The position numbers and the translations under genes were made by a program. From assembly GCA_963580285.1 (NCBI GenBank), contig OY757023.1, forward strand, positions 87,073,108-87,137,107: 64,000 nt of DNA, in the 5' to 3' direction. Of the stretch, positions 14,101 through 53,789 are shown piece after piece. Position 1 is the stretch's first letter. Every line of letters starts with the position of its first letter. The DNA comes from Lucinisca nassula (taxonomy: Eukaryota; Mollusca; Bivalvia; Lucinida; Lucinidae). The notes beneath the pieces are model-generated. The model made no database searches. It saw nothing but the letters and a program-made list of their open reading frames with translations, and was not told the origin of the DNA.

Positions 14101-17100
14101 TGTTGTGAGCATTCATAAAGCCATGATTAATCCACCTATGTGTGGATCATATTCTGATTTGTACAATATCCTCCATGTCGAAGGCCTTAGTGAAAACCAT
14201 GATAATTAAGTAGGGCTGGCTAATCGGAGCTGAAAAGATAATCGATTATCAGTCCTGCCATTGCGATTGATAATCGATTAGTAATCGCTAAGATTTTTGT
14301 CATTATTTTACCTATCTGGCTTTCTGTCTGAGCATGACTCTTACCATATGTTGCACTTTACCAAATGTTTATTTGAACAGACAGGCCTGAGCAAACAGTG
14401 TAGACCCAGATGAGACGACGCATAATGCGGCGTCTCATCAGGGTCTGTACTGTTTGCCACTCATCCAGCTATTTTAGGCATAACTTTGGGTAGTAAATTG
14501 TACCTATCAAGTAATCGATTAAAACCAAATCAGAAATGATAATCATTCTTGTGGAATTTATCGATTGATTAATTGATTATACGATTAATCGTGTCAGCCT
14601 TAAAAACCATGATAATTAAGTCAGTCTGTTTGTGAACACAGTTGTTGCCACCATCCAGATTGCTCACAATGTCATGGTAGAACTGAACAAGTTGAGTTTT
14701 GCAAGACCTTTGACTCTGGAAACCATGCTGACAGTCGGGCCAAATGCCTTCAAGGGCTAAGTGTTTGTTAATGCTACTACCAGTGGAACGTCGATGGCAT
14801 CGAACACCGATGGCTCGTTTACCATGGCTGTGTCGAACATGTTCCCAAGCCCATAGAGAAATCCTCTTTATACGAAATAGGCGGCATAATTTAGGAGATT
14901 TTCGTCTTTTATATTACAAATGTATGCTGTGTGTACTCATTAGAAGTACTCATTAGAATCGCCTCATTGAGGCAATTCTAATGAGTATACACAGCATACA
15001 TTTTCATTATAGAATACCGAAAAAGATGTTCAAAAGTGTCTCGTTATGCGTCCTGGCAGTCACCCTCAGTGGCTCGAACTACTCCTGTCTCGAACAGATT
15101 TGAGAGGTCCTTAAGGTGTTCGAGCCACCGAGGTTTGACTGTAACTAATACATGCTCCAGGAATTTGCACAGATGCATGTACATGTAAGACACTGTTCTA
15201 TTGTATACAGCATCATTTTTTCTCCTTTCTTATAGACCAGGTTGACATTTGCTTGTTACCACTCATTAGGGGCCAGTTGTTCAAAGCATTGTTAGCTTAA
15301 CAAGCTCATTAGTGCTAAAACGTTAACTGTTCTAGTAAGTACAATATCTAAGACTCTGGTATTTTTGATGAAATCATATGAGCAGCTTTTGCATTAGCAA
15401 AAGCTGCTCACATTTTTTCATCAGAAATATTAGCCATATTTAATATCAAAGTTTTAACGATACGTTTACTAAGGACATCATTACCTTTGAACAACTGGAC
15501 CCATGTACAGTGCTCTGGGCAACTGATTTATTGAAGATAAAGGCCTGCACAGGAGAAACTTCAGCACTACATTCCTTGAGTGCCCTGGCATTTAGGTCAT
15601 CTGGCTCAGTACCTTATGCATATTGGGCTTCTTCAACAGTTTGGGAACCTCTTTAAGATCAACTGTTATCCGCCATGGTGGTGAATGGGGTTGTTTCCTT
15701 TTGAATGTAACTCACCATCAGTTTCATGCATAAATGCTGACTGAAACATGTGGCCATAGGAATTAAGTAACGAAGCCTAGAGACTCAGGACATTTAATTT
15801 TTGTTAGAGTGGTAAAAAGATGGAATGAACTCCCTGAAAATATAGTTAACTCCAAAACAAGTACCGGTACTGAGCATTAAGACATAGAAGTTACGTGTAC
15901 TATTTTTCTTTCACAAAAAATCTTCAAATGATTAGATTGCCAACCTAGAATCTATTACTTGTCTTACTTGTCGACGTGATCATTGTTAGGCTTTTGCCTC
16001 TAAGATCTGTTCTGGAGCTGGGACTATGAATATGTAGCATACTGACATGATCCAAGTGTAAAGAATTTTGAATAACATTGACCACTGTAATCAAAATCAG
16101 CCATTTACCAGAGATACCAACCCAAGGTGCTGGGGTTCAGACTATGCAGTATAGCATCATGAAAACACGCCTATATCATTTTGACCCCCTCGAATCCCAC
16201 TTTCATATAGTAAAACTGGGGTCTACAAGGGTAAAACTTATTTTTCTTATTTCTGCTCTAAAATATAGACTGTTGGTACTCGTTAGAGCCGCCTCGATGA
16301 GGTGGTTCTAACGAGTACCCAGAGACTATATTTTGAGCAGAAATAAGAAAAATATCGTAATTTTTCATCTTAAAATCTTCGTGTTTTTTTTTCGGGGATA
16401 AAGGTGGCAATGTATTTGTATAGGCGTGTTTTCGTAATGGCAATCTGGCTGGAATTTTATATTTAGTGCCTTGAAATGCTTGTTTAACCTTGACTTGGTT
16501 CAGTGTTTTAGCAAATACTACATTCTCAGGAAGAGAGTAGACTGTTCCACTGATTGATAACTCCTTGGGAAAAGCTTAATTTCCTGATGTCAAAACGTAA
16601 AATATTTTTATAGAGTTTTTGAGAGTGTCGCCTTGTTTTGGGGTAGTATCTCTAGTAAATAGCTGATTTTGATTACAGTGGTAAATATTATTCTTTCTTT
16701 CTTCCGATACTTCTAAACCTCATAAGAGGACAACAGAAGGGTATCCGGTATACCAAGTGCTAAAGGGGGTTAGCTGAGATAAAAGGTAAGCAAAGTAGGT
16801 AAAATGAGTTTATACAGTGCGAAAAGAAAGTTAGTACAGTTAAAAGATAAAAACAGAATCTGGTGGCTTAGGGGGACACATGCACCACCTGGCAGACAGC
16901 ATGACAGAACTGTGCCAAGGTTGGTAGCAAAACAATATAGGCTGGAAGAGCGTTCCAGTGTATAACTGATCTTGGGAAGAAGCTATACTTGTGATAGTTG
17001 GTCTGGGTAGGGATTTGTTTGTATGCCAAAGGGTGGATAAATTTCGACTCTCTGCGATTGGGTGTGAGGTAATCTGAGACAGGTTATCCACTGGATCATG

Positions 17101-17964
17101 TCAAAGCGATCTATGATATTGTAATGATGGTACATGTAGTCCTAATTCTTTCCGTATTTCCGGGTAGCACTTTGTTCTCAGATTAAGTAAAATTTTAGTT
17201 GCTCTCCTCTGAACATTTTTAAGCAAGATAGTCTTTCTTGTACATGCCTGACCATTGACTGGATCCATATTCCATGTGCGGTCTAATCAGAGATTTGGCC
17301 ATACTCTGATGTTTATTTTTGTTCACATGTCTATGAAATCTTTCCATCAATAAAATTACCATTGATACAAACACTGTACGCAGAACGTTATGGTACCCCA
17401 CCGTAACATTCTGCGTATGGTGTTGGTTCCCCACCTCAGCCCCCGCCCATAGGGGCTTGAAGAAATATATTGGCTGCATGATGCTTCCACGCAGAGCTCA
17501 AACCGTCCCTCACACATGTACTGATTAACAACTTAGAGGATCTAAGCCTGCCCAGGCAAAGCGGTGCGCACGAGTCGGACCGTCCATGCTTGGTTTCATT
17601 GGGCGACAGGGCTCGAGATGTCATTTCATCTCAATGTCGGGTAAAAGTCCCTCAAAATTTGAAGCACCGTCTCCAAAATGACCTTTACAGTGTTAACGGG
17701 GACGTTAAACCCCAAACCAAACAAACAATACGGTACCCCACCAACCATTTTTTAAAGTGCGGAATGTAAACAAACACATGTTATTGGTATTTTGTTCGTA
17801 ATCGCATCGAGTTTAGAAATCTATAAATGCTCTAAAATAGAAGTATTGGTCCCATGATTGTAACCCTTACGATGAAATGCATATGAATAGCATAGTGGCT
17901 TTGAAACTAGATAAAACATTAGCAACCTCTTTTTTCCTGCCATGCTTTCTATGGAGGCGGCCAT
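1650..17964 (-). CDS. NOC2L: NOC2-type nucleolar complex protein, 5' part (4 exons, continues off left edge)
   Basis: NOC2 proteins pair with NOC1/NOC3 and escort pre-60S ribosomal particles from nucleolus to nucleoplasm. The joined exons 17927-17964, 12919-13041, 9658-9773 and 1650-2128 give 252 codons in one open frame with intron phases 2, 2, 1 and 0. Three family landmarks are visible in order: a basic start followed by KLEDLSMDEFMLGGF (human NOC2L has a very similar LAELTVDEF segment), then LKEQDPEFYKFLEEEDKSLL (the conserved DPEFYKFL block), then a long Asp/Glu-rich linker ending in HKPPEKLEV, where NOC2 proteins normally enter the folded HEAT-like body. That body is missing because it lies beyond base 1. 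Introns are 8.3 kb or less and filled with SINEs, MITEs, LINE relics and a satellite array. Identification rests on recognised motifs, not on a database search; I am confident of exons 2-4 and less so of exon 1. Confidence 0.85.
2177..2412. mobile_element. piggyBac-like MITE-B
   Basis: Starts TTAACCCCTTTCGTAACAAA and ends AAAATGGGTTA. The internal hairpin GGCCCTGATCAGATGCCGCA pairs with GCGGCATCTGATCTGGGCCT. TTAA-type ends and CCC termini suggest a piggyBac relative. Confidence 0.75.
2413..2754. other. NOC2L intron 3 sequence, little recognisable
   Basis: Contains a short inverted pair (GGAAAAGGGATAAAATG / CATTTTATCCCTTTTCC at 2426-2475) and a MITE-like segment with GGCGATTCTAACTAGTCC. No exon seen. 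Confidence 0.5.
2755..2945. mobile_element. MITE-N (AAACAAATGTTGTGGATATT)
   Basis: AAGAAACAAATGTTGTGGAT, AGAATCGCCTCAACAAGGTA and the inverted end ACAGCATTTGTTTT. A second copy at 41643-41800 lies inside an element bounded by GTCAACCCTCTTTATAGCGA and TATAGCGAGGGTCCTCTG (41332-41826). Confidence 0.65.
2999..3157 (+). mobile_element. tRNA-Thr-like SINE, with target duplication
   Basis: The head GCCTCCGTGGTGTAGTGGTT with CCTTGTAAACCAGG and a GGTTGCAGGATCCATTCC box B resembles tRNA-Thr(TGT). The body ends GTTGGTGGGATGTAAAACTC and CACTCACT. Flanks repeat ACTGACATAAA at 2988-2998 and 3158-3168. A second, headless copy follows at about 3190-3325. Confidence 0.85.
3672..3744. repeat. Shared GATCAGAC hairpin, solo copy
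   Basis: GCAAACAGTGCAGATCCAGA ... TGCTCC / GGAGCA ... GATCTGGGTCTGCACTGTTT. It has no recognisable MITE ends around it. Confidence 0.82.
3851..6552 (+). mobile_element. Helentron-like element with 145-bp tandem core
   Basis: Begins TAGCTCACCTGAGCACGAAG, a short hairpin, then GTCCGTCGTGCGTCGTGCG repeats. It ends with hairpin AGGGCCATCATGGCCCTCTTG followed by TT. This end structure, lack of TIRs and tandem core match non-autonomous Helentron-like elements of bivalves. No helicase is present. Confidence 0.7.
4051..6385 (+). repeat. Satellite array, 17 monomers of exactly 145 bp
   Basis: The GTTCCGCTCC marker recurs at 4051, 4196, 4341, 4486, 4631, 4776, 4921, 5066, 5211, 5356, 5501, 5646, 5791, 5936, 6081, 6226 and 6371 (as GTTCTGCTCC), always 145 bp apart. 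Diagnostic variants (TTTCTTGGATGACC versus TTCCTTGGATGACC; TTTGGTCCG or TTTGGTCTG) recur every 580 bp and later 435 bp, so there is a higher-order unit of four then three monomers. The recurring 60-residue open frames on the minus strand are products of the repeat and not genes. Confidence 0.95.
6660..6814 (-). mobile_element. tRNA-Thr-like SINE inserted in a hairpin MITE
   Basis: Reverse copy of the same family (GTTTTACATCCCACCAACAG to CACCACGGAGGCTTC). AGAAATAA lies on both sides, matching the broken MITE that carries GTGGGTACCCATTAG on the left and its right end near 6830-6995. Confidence 0.8.
6985..7165. mobile_element. piggyBac-like MITE-B, partial
   Basis: ACCAGAAACCCCAAAACGGG, hairpin GCCCAGATCAGACCCTGCAG with GGCGTCTGATCAGGGCCT, then AAATTTTGAAATGAACTCCT. 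Confidence 0.7.
7165..7290. repeat. TGCGCAAAGTAGGAATT palindrome cluster
   Basis: Repeated GCGCAAAGTA and TACAATTCTAGAATTGT units in both orientations. Related clusters at 8500-8720 (CACTTTGCGCAGAGACAATT) and 28140-28245. Confidence 0.7.
7300..8480. other. NOC2L intron 3, mostly unclassified
   Basis: AT-rich, with scattered GCGCAAAGTGGGAAT pieces and one eroded shared hairpin at 7628-7692. No coding signal was recognised. Confidence 0.5.
8500..8725. repeat. TTTGCGCA/AATTCTAGAATT palindrome cluster
   Basis: Two tandem units of CCCGATTCCCACTTTGCGCA and an inverted counterpart GCGCAACAAAGTGAGAATTC. Open frames across it are repeat products. Confidence 0.7.
9041..9175. repeat. Long hairpin
   Basis: Arms of about 43 bp (TTTTGATTCTTGGCGGGGGA ... 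CATATTCCCCGCCT and its inverse to 9175), with about three differences. The loop contains a second small palindrome. NOC2L intron 3 lies downstream on the minus strand. Confidence 0.8.
9180..9657 (+). other. Unique segment with CRE-like site and an ATGGCGGAC start
   Basis: TGACGTCA at 9288-9295 and AAGATGGCGG at 9509-9518, which resembles a YY1-type initiator/start context. The plus-strand frame MADIAIQQRQAPEG is followed by a possible donor GGTAATA. No continuation was identified. Confidence 0.25.
9658..9773 (-). CDS. NOC2L: NOC2L coding exon 3
   Basis: 116 bp between a CTGCAG acceptor and a GTGAAT donor. It encodes RMKKGTKEKKSLKDRL and then KEQDPEFYKFLEEEDKSLLE. The DPEFYKFL motif is the best-conserved N-terminal element of NOC2L, normally followed by an acidic stretch as here (EMDD). 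It joins exon 2 in phase 2 and exon 4 in phase 1 without a frame break. Confidence 0.88.
9872..10086. mobile_element. piggyBac-like MITE-B
   Basis: TACCGCAAACCCCAAAACGG to TTCCATATGGTATGAAATGG and GTTA. Located 100 bp upstream of NOC2L exon 3. Confidence 0.78.
10128..10215 (-). mobile_element. SINE-A 3' fragment
   Basis: TTGAGTTTAATGTCCCCGTC followed by TTTGTGGGACCTTTACCCGA, the tail part only. A smaller piece lies at 21733-21770 and another at 56015-56060. Confidence 0.65.
10220..10999. other. NOC2L intron 2, unclassified
   Basis: AT-rich with a palindrome at 10448-10515 (GTGTTGAAAATTCTGATG / CATCAGAATTTTCAACAC-like halves). Nothing else supported. Confidence 0.5.
11000..11120. repeat. Long hairpin
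   Basis: TATTTTGATATCAAGTTTAT ... AGGCTTCGAGAAGGC pairs with GCCTTCTCGAAGCCGAGCCG ... ATAAACTTGATATCAAAATA. Confidence 0.78.
11463..11760 (+). mobile_element. SINE-A copy
   Basis: Most abundant short element here. Landmarks in order: CCATCGGGGCTTGAAGAAA, CATGATGCTTCCATGCAGAG, AAACCCTATTGGTTTCATTG, AAAAGTCCCACAAAATTGGA, and a tail of the GACGTTAAACCTCAAAT type plus (CAAA)n. No clear tRNA head. Intron 2 of NOC2L. Confidence 0.8.
12085..12880. mobile_element. Family-F MITE interrupted by a direct-repeat-flanked segment
   Basis: 12085-12360 carries the central palindrome GAATCGCCTCAATGAGGCGA; the other end resumes at about 12803 (GGTGGCTCAAACTACCCCTG). A 40-bp exact direct repeat starting GTTCCTTTAAGAGCAATG lies at 12380-12419 and 12763-12802. 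Confidence 0.65.
12919..13041 (-). CDS. NOC2L: NOC2L coding exon 2
   Basis: 123 bp, opened by a strong acceptor (pyrimidine tract ending TTTGTAG) and closed by donor GTATGG. It encodes KLEDLSMDEFMLGGF followed by a Ser-rich then Lys-rich tail (SSSSESDRKSELVKMK). The first part is the N-terminal signature of NOC2 proteins; the Ser/Lys part is low-complexity, as in homologues. Both flanking introns are phase 2. The plus-strand open frame over the same bases is a shadow. Confidence 0.85.
13266..13432 (-). mobile_element. tRNA-Thr-like SINE, 14-bp target duplication
   Basis: Reverse copy with a GTGAGTGAGTGAG tail. Flanks repeat GAGTTGGCATTTAA at 13252-13265 and 13433-13446, inside a Helentron-like fragment. 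Confidence 0.9.
13611..13891 (+). mobile_element. tRNA-derived SINE-D, 12-bp target duplication
   Basis: Head GATAGCGCAGTGGTTAACGT with box B-like GTGCGTTCAAACCAGC, then CACTCCACCCAGGTGTAAAT. AAGTCTGTACCA is repeated at 13599-13610 and 13892-13903. Confidence 0.88.
14211..14602. mobile_element. TIR element inserted in the LINE relic with an 18-bp duplication
   Basis: Ends TAGGGCTGGCTAATCGG and CGATTAATCGTGTCAGCCTTA are imperfect inverted repeats with many ATCGATTA motifs. AAAACCATGATAATTAAG is repeated at 14193-14210 and 14603-14620. A copy of the shared hairpin lies at 14393-14458. Confidence 0.75.
14781..15145. mobile_element. Family-F MITE (TCGAAC TIRs, central palindrome)
   Basis: Outer ends (GGAACGTCGATGGCATCGAA and TTCGAGCCACCGAGGTTTGA) are inverted relatives. 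The centre is GAATCGCCTCATTGAGGCAA within TATGCTGTGTGTACTCATTA and its partner. Other copies or parts: 395-505, 530-850, 1140-1200, 8750-9000, 12085-12355, 41070-41240, 46965-47060, 47395-47505. Confidence 0.75.
15269..15505. mobile_element. Family-G MITE
   Basis: TIRs GGGGCCAGTTGTTCAAAGC and TTTGAACAACTGGACCC; central hairpin GAGCAGCTTTTGCATTAGCA. A second full copy is at 33237-33482, and partial copies near 25795-26010 and 58960-59050. Confidence 0.82.
15800..15865 (+). pseudogene. LINE ORF2 3'-end fragment
   Basis: The plus strand reads FVRVVKRWNELPENIVNSK, matching the RVVxxWNxLP motif near the C-terminus of many LINE reverse-transcriptase ORFs. Opposite orientation to the relic next to it. 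Confidence 0.6.
16157..16440. mobile_element. MITE-D (GAAAACACGCC TIR)
   Basis: GAAAACACGCCTATATC and GTATAGGCGTGTTTTCG ends; hairpin GTTAGAGCCGCCTCGATGAG with flanking TTTCTTATTTCTGCTC repeats. Confidence 0.82.
16845..17345 (-). pseudogene. LINE ORF2 C-terminal relic
   Basis: The minus strand gives SLIRPHMEYGSSQWSGMYKK, then in another frame NVQRRATKILLNLR and ELGLHVPSLQYHRS, then YHKYSFFPRSVIHWNALPAY. These follow the order of the RPHLEYAS..W, VQRRATK and F..R....WN.LP blocks in non-LTR retrotransposons. At least three frameshifts. Confidence 0.82.
17443..17730 (+). mobile_element. SINE-A copy with imperfect target duplication
   Basis: From CCCCGCCCATAGGGGCTTGA to the tail AACCCCAAACCAAACAAAC. 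Flanks carry GGTTCCCCACC (left) and GGTACCCCACC (right). Confidence 0.82.
17927..17964 (-). CDS. NOC2L: NOC2L probable coding exon 1
   Basis: The minus strand reads MAASIESMAGKKR, starting at an ATG in an ATGGCCGCC context. It ends with two bases of the Arg codon, exactly the phase needed by exon 2, so the junction reads GKKRKLEDLSMDEF. Human NOC2L begins with a short Ala-rich then Arg/Lys-rich stretch before the same block, which supports the choice. The weak point is the donor, GTTGCT, which lacks a purine at +3. An ETS-like GGAAGTG (17969-17975, plus strand) and a CACGTG E-box (18131-18136) lie just upstream, as expected for a housekeeping promoter. Confidence 0.5.
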
Positions 17965-18189
17965 TAAAGGAAGTGACGAGCCCGTGCAATTCTTGGATAC
18001 GATTGGCTGGATATTCATCGTGAACTGTCAAGCGCATGATAACATTAAACGTCTTCTTAATCAGGAACATAATTTGATTGGGTGCAATAATAGTGGGGGT
18101 GTGGCTCTCTTGTTTACGTTTTTCAGAAACCACGTGGTATTTGACAGCTATTTTGATACGTATCACATTTCATTGATATATTGGCCATA

Positions 18190-20162
18190 TTCGACTGGGA
18201 AGTTTCGTGAAATTTTCGTGAAATTCCACGCAGGAGTGTGGTATTATCTTGTAATAGCCGATCACATGGTCCAATCAAAAATGAGTTATTTTTCAAATAC
18301 ATAAGCGATCGTGGAGCACGATTCTATTCGAAGGAAAAGTCGAACCTTTCGTGCACCACGGTCGCTTATGAGCTATATGCAAATAAAATATTTGATTGGA
18401 CCATGTGACCAGCTATTACAACTAGGAACCACACTCCTACGTGGAATTTCACGGAAATTTCACGAAACCTACCAGTCGAACGGTGCGTAAATTTACCGGA
18501 AAGGACCAGAAAGGACCTGATTACCGGAAAGGACCGGAAAGGACCCATAATTTTCTATTTTTTCCTATTTTTGTTATTTTTCTTTATCTTTTTTCTTCCT
18601 TGCTAGTTAATTCTTAAATAAATATTAAATAGCTATAACTACTACGTTGCTACGACGTCGTTAAATTAAAGAAAAGGAAAGTAGAAAAGAAAGCTGGCGC
18701 GCACGCCATTCCTCGACGGATAGGGTAGTAGCGGTCAGTTTTCTTTTCTTTTTCTTCATTTTTTTCATTAAAAAAATTCCGGATTTTGTATCTTCACCGG
18801 CCAATGTATTTCCAATAAGAATACGTCGTTTCAATGTCTGTGTAAAGCCCTGGCGTTACATTGACGTTGATGGGACGTTTCTTAGACGTCGTGAATGGAG
18901 GAAGAAACGGCGTGCACGCCGTATTTCAATGTTGAGAGGCCCGCACAGGGTCAGACCTGAAAAGAAGAATAAGGAAGTTACATTGTGCATACTGTTATAT
19001 ACATGTAATGCATATGAGCCGGCACATGAAAAAATCTATAATAAGATGAAAAAAACCTACAATAACACCAGTGCGACGAGTAAAGACTCGTTGATCGTAT
19101 TCTATAATAGGTACATGCGATCAGTGAATACTCTGATCAGACTGCGCGAATGCGCAGGCTGATCTGAGTCTTTGTTGGCCGCTCAATCCTTTTCGTGGAT
19201 TTTTTTTTTCATGCACTGGCTTGTATATAATAATTTCTGTTGTTCATTAAAAATGAATAATGAATATGTGTTCCTATTTACTTATTGTCTTACGAAATGT
19301 GCGCCGTCGCTTTCCCGAAGATTGAAGATATAGATTTACTGCATATTATGCAGACGCAGAGCTGCAAAACCACAAATGAGTACTGGTCAACACTTTAAAG
19401 GTCATTTTAAAAAACTGAATACGTGATCCAAATGACTTAAGTTTGACACACTAAGAGCGCCCCAACCAAATATTGGGACTGCATGAAGTTCTTACACAGA
19501 GCTCAGGCTGAAACATACATTAGTACCGGTAAGCCCAGTCAACACTGTAAAGGTCATGTCGCGGCCGGTCAGTCTTGCGATCCACTTTTCTGGTGCTGGG
19601 TTATATAGTAAAAACTAAATTCTTTCGACAGAAACTGAAAGCTGCCCTTTCATGACTGGGTGGAACGAAGGGAATGGCTGGTTATTGAAATAATTACTCA
19701 GAGTTTAACAGCCCATTCAACAATATTACGGTCATGTCAACCAGTTCAGTTGACCTATCCACACCTTTCCAGGGCCTGTGTATGCGTATGTGGTTATGTC
19801 TGTCGCCAGAAGCTGACAACTGCACTTCTTGGCCTAAAGTAAAACAGTAAATAATAGTTCATGGTCAAACTAGCAAATAGGTATAGATACAGAATCTGTA
19901 CAGACCTTCTGCAATCAAATCCGTTCCACATTAGACTGAGGCAGGCACTGGGCACTCTGATTTCAAAAATCAACTTTTTTATGCAAAAAAACAAAAACAT
20001 GTAGTATGTGGTTAACGATGAAAGCAGTGTAGTTAGGGTGCATACAATAAAAAATATCATGAAATAGGGAGGAAACTGGGTAGAAACAGGTCCTTTCCGG
20101 TCCTTTCCGGTAATCAGGTCCTTTCTGGTCCTTTCCGGTAAATTTACGCACCCTCAGTCGAA
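18190..20162. mobile_element. TA-flanked hairpin MITE (291 bp of its own sequence) carrying a nested hAT-like element
   Basis: Left arm 18190-18300 and right arm from about 18365 to 18480 are inverted copies that share TTCGACTGG ends and the TTTCGTGAAATTT and GGAGTGTGG motifs. The central part around 18303-18368 is a second palindrome (AAGCGATCGTGG / CCACGGTCGCTT). TA dinucleotides flank it at 18188-18189 and 20163-20164, as for mariner-type MITEs. The right terminus is separated from the arm by the inserted element 18481-20154. Confidence 0.8.
18481..20154. mobile_element. hAT-like non-autonomous element, 1,674 bp with 64-bp perfect TIRs
   Basis: Bases 18482-18545 and 20089-20152 are perfect inverted copies, 64 bp, built from repeated ACCGGAAAGGACC-type units. 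The flanks repeat CAGTCGAA (18473-18480 and 20155-20162), an 8-bp target duplication typical of hAT elements. No transposase was recognised inside. The interior holds a 165-codon stop-free stretch (18665-19162), a hairpin near 19122-19175 and a SINE-like segment near 19550-19850. Superfamily assignment is inferred from the duplication length. Confidence 0.75.
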
Positions 20163-20225
20163 TACCGTCATTGATTAAATTCAGTGGGGCGATCAGGAAA
20201 TTGCTTATAAACAAAATTGACAGTC

Positions 20226-52163
<31,938 letters not shown>

Positions 52164-52241
52164 ATAAGAACAAATCAACCAATCGGCTGGAAGGACAGAG
52201 AAGACCAATCAAGAAGTGTGGAAATATGAACCAATCATTGC

Positions 52242-52437
52242 TTAACCCTTATCCTGCTGAATAAATGAATTCACAACACTAGCAACCAATCAAATCACTT
52301 GATAAAATATCATTTCCATGTATTCATTAGAATTCACAAGCTGCCTGACAGTAGATCATGATCAGAAGCCATATGATCTGGATCTACACTTTTTGCAAAG
52401 GTAGGTATTGTCTTGTTCAGCAGGATAAGGGTTAACT
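52242..52437. mobile_element. MITE-C in the CDA 3' region
   Basis: TTAACCCTTATCCTGCTGAA to GTTCAGCAGGATAAGGGTTAA, 78 bp after the CDA stop. It supplies the first AATAAA. Confidence 0.85.
52260..52265 (+). promoter_or_regulatory. Candidate CDA poly(A) signal AATAAA inside a MITE
   Basis: First AATAAA after the CDA stop (97 bp downstream). It lies 15 bp inside the terminal repeat of the TTAA-flanked MITE at 52242-52437. Other copies of this MITE read GAATATTCATT at the equivalent place, so the signal looks like a local change. The next AATAAA is at 52788-52793. Confidence 0.45.
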
Positions 52438-52531
52438 GGTTTGTCCGATGGATAGGAAGAGTTCAGCGTGTTTCATAAATTTCTTATGAAATGATCATGA
52501 GTGTGAGATTTCGTATACCAATAACACTTTT

Positions 52532-52775
52532 AAGGGGAATGGGAACACCTTCAGGGGAGGCAACTCCTGTAAAAGTATTTTTGTGTCCCATGTCAATAGG
52601 GGTCAACTCCTAAAGGAAAGAATTTGCTCCTGAGGAGCAAATTATTTCCTTTAAGAGTAGACCCCCTTTTTCAGTGGGACAGGGCTTATACAAAAGCGGA
52701 CAGGAAGTCCCGAAAGTTGTCTCTCCTTGAAAAATGGCTGAAAAATCTGCTAGGTGTTCCCATTCCCGTTAAATA
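52532..52775. mobile_element. MITE-I
   Basis: TTAAGGGGAATGGGAACACC to GTGTTCCCATTCCCGTTAA; palindrome TTTGCTCCTGAGGAGCAAAT. Confidence 0.85.
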
Positions 52776-53789
52776 AGATTATATTGCAATAAAGAATTAC
52801 TATAGAAACCAGATTTGTCAAAGATGGAATCATGATGTTACATATCCCAGTAAATTCACCTTTATAAAATATATAGTTTCTTTATTCATAAAAATGATCA
52901 CATGATTAGTGTTGTCAATAATAAAATATGACTGGTTGACAGCAACAATTTTTGTAGGGGCTGGTTCAAACTCCCCCCAATAAAAATTATCCTGGCGACC
53001 TAATTATATAGAGGATCTTACAGGTGTGGTCATTTCATACTTAATTTATGAAATGAGCCTTTTGCGAGTTTCATAAATTTCATATGAAATGACCACGAGT
53101 GTAAGATTACGTTTATCATATAACGATTTTAAACCAGACTTTTATCGCCAAACAAGTTCAAAAGAAAACATAGGGTTGAATTGGGGACAGTGTGATGACG
53201 TTACGCGCCTGTAACAATGTGTTATTGCACACGTGGTCATATGATTTTTATTACACTAAATAAAAATGATGTTACATGTATGTGATAAATTTTATTATTA
53301 AAGGCATTAATCATGTATTTAGTTTATACTACAATAAAAAAAATCAAGGGGTTTTGCGATAATTTAGCAAATCACCATAAAACAATGCAGATTAAACAAA
53401 ATTCAGTGCCATGGCGAGCACACGTAGCATAACTTGATGTCAAAAGAGTGCTGTGTTTCTGATGTCACCATGCCACAGTGACATCAGAAACAACATGTTC
53501 ACTTGAATAAGTTTCTTGACACTTTACTCTGCAAATAAATAGTTTATTTTAGCTTTAGAAATTATTTTCATGGTTTAGAGGCAACCGTAGTAGTGAACCA
53601 TTCAAACCAGGAATGCCTGAGGTATGAATCTAGCTGAAATTTCTGAAAATTTATTTAAAGCAATATAGCAAAGATAATAGCATGCTGTTTGGTTGTTTTC
53701 CTGGGTATCAAAGGTTGCATGCTTATGTTTAAACTTGTAAAGTAAATCCAGTCTATAAATGGCCACTAGATGTACCGGTATTATAGGTC

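Larger units (their letters stand above)
14055..15765 (-). pseudogene. LINE (non-LTR) reverse-transcriptase relic, broken by three insertions
   Basis: Minus-strand pieces read like a jockey/CR1-type reverse transcriptase. 15506-15765: ITVDLKEVPKLLKKPNMHK, then after a frameshift PDDLNARALKECSAEVSPV and FIFNKSVAQ. 15146-15268: QANVNLVYKKGEKNDAVYNR and CKFLEHVLV. 14621-14775: QHGFQSQRSCKTQLVQFYHD and KQTDLIIM. 14055-14210: LIIMVFTKAFDMEDIV and STHRWINHGF. Stops and frameshifts are frequent. The pieces are separated by a MITE at 15269-15505, one at 14781-15145 and an insert at 14211-14602. Confidence 0.82.
17965..20225. promoter_or_regulatory. Divergent NOC2L/CDA intergenic region, probable bidirectional promoter split by transposons
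   Basis: This is everything between the two start codons. The non-repetitive parts are 17965-18189 and 20165-20225, about 286 bp in total. The left part carries an ETS-like GGAAGTGACG next to the NOC2L start and a palindromic CACGTG E-box at 18131-18136, the binding site type of Myc/USF factors, which fits a ribosome-assembly gene. The right part has only a GGGGCG box near 20186. The 1.97 kb in between is a nested pair of transposons. That the ancestral interval was a shared promoter is inference from its size and orientation. Confidence 0.6.

Noticed and set aside
17942..18304. Plus-strand 120-residue frame MLSMEAAIKGSDEPVQ...
   Set aside because: Overlaps the probable NOC2L start and runs into a hairpin MITE; no recognised motif.
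20206..20211. TATA box (TATAAA) for CDA
   Set aside because: Only 20 bp before the ATG, which would put transcription start behind the start codon.
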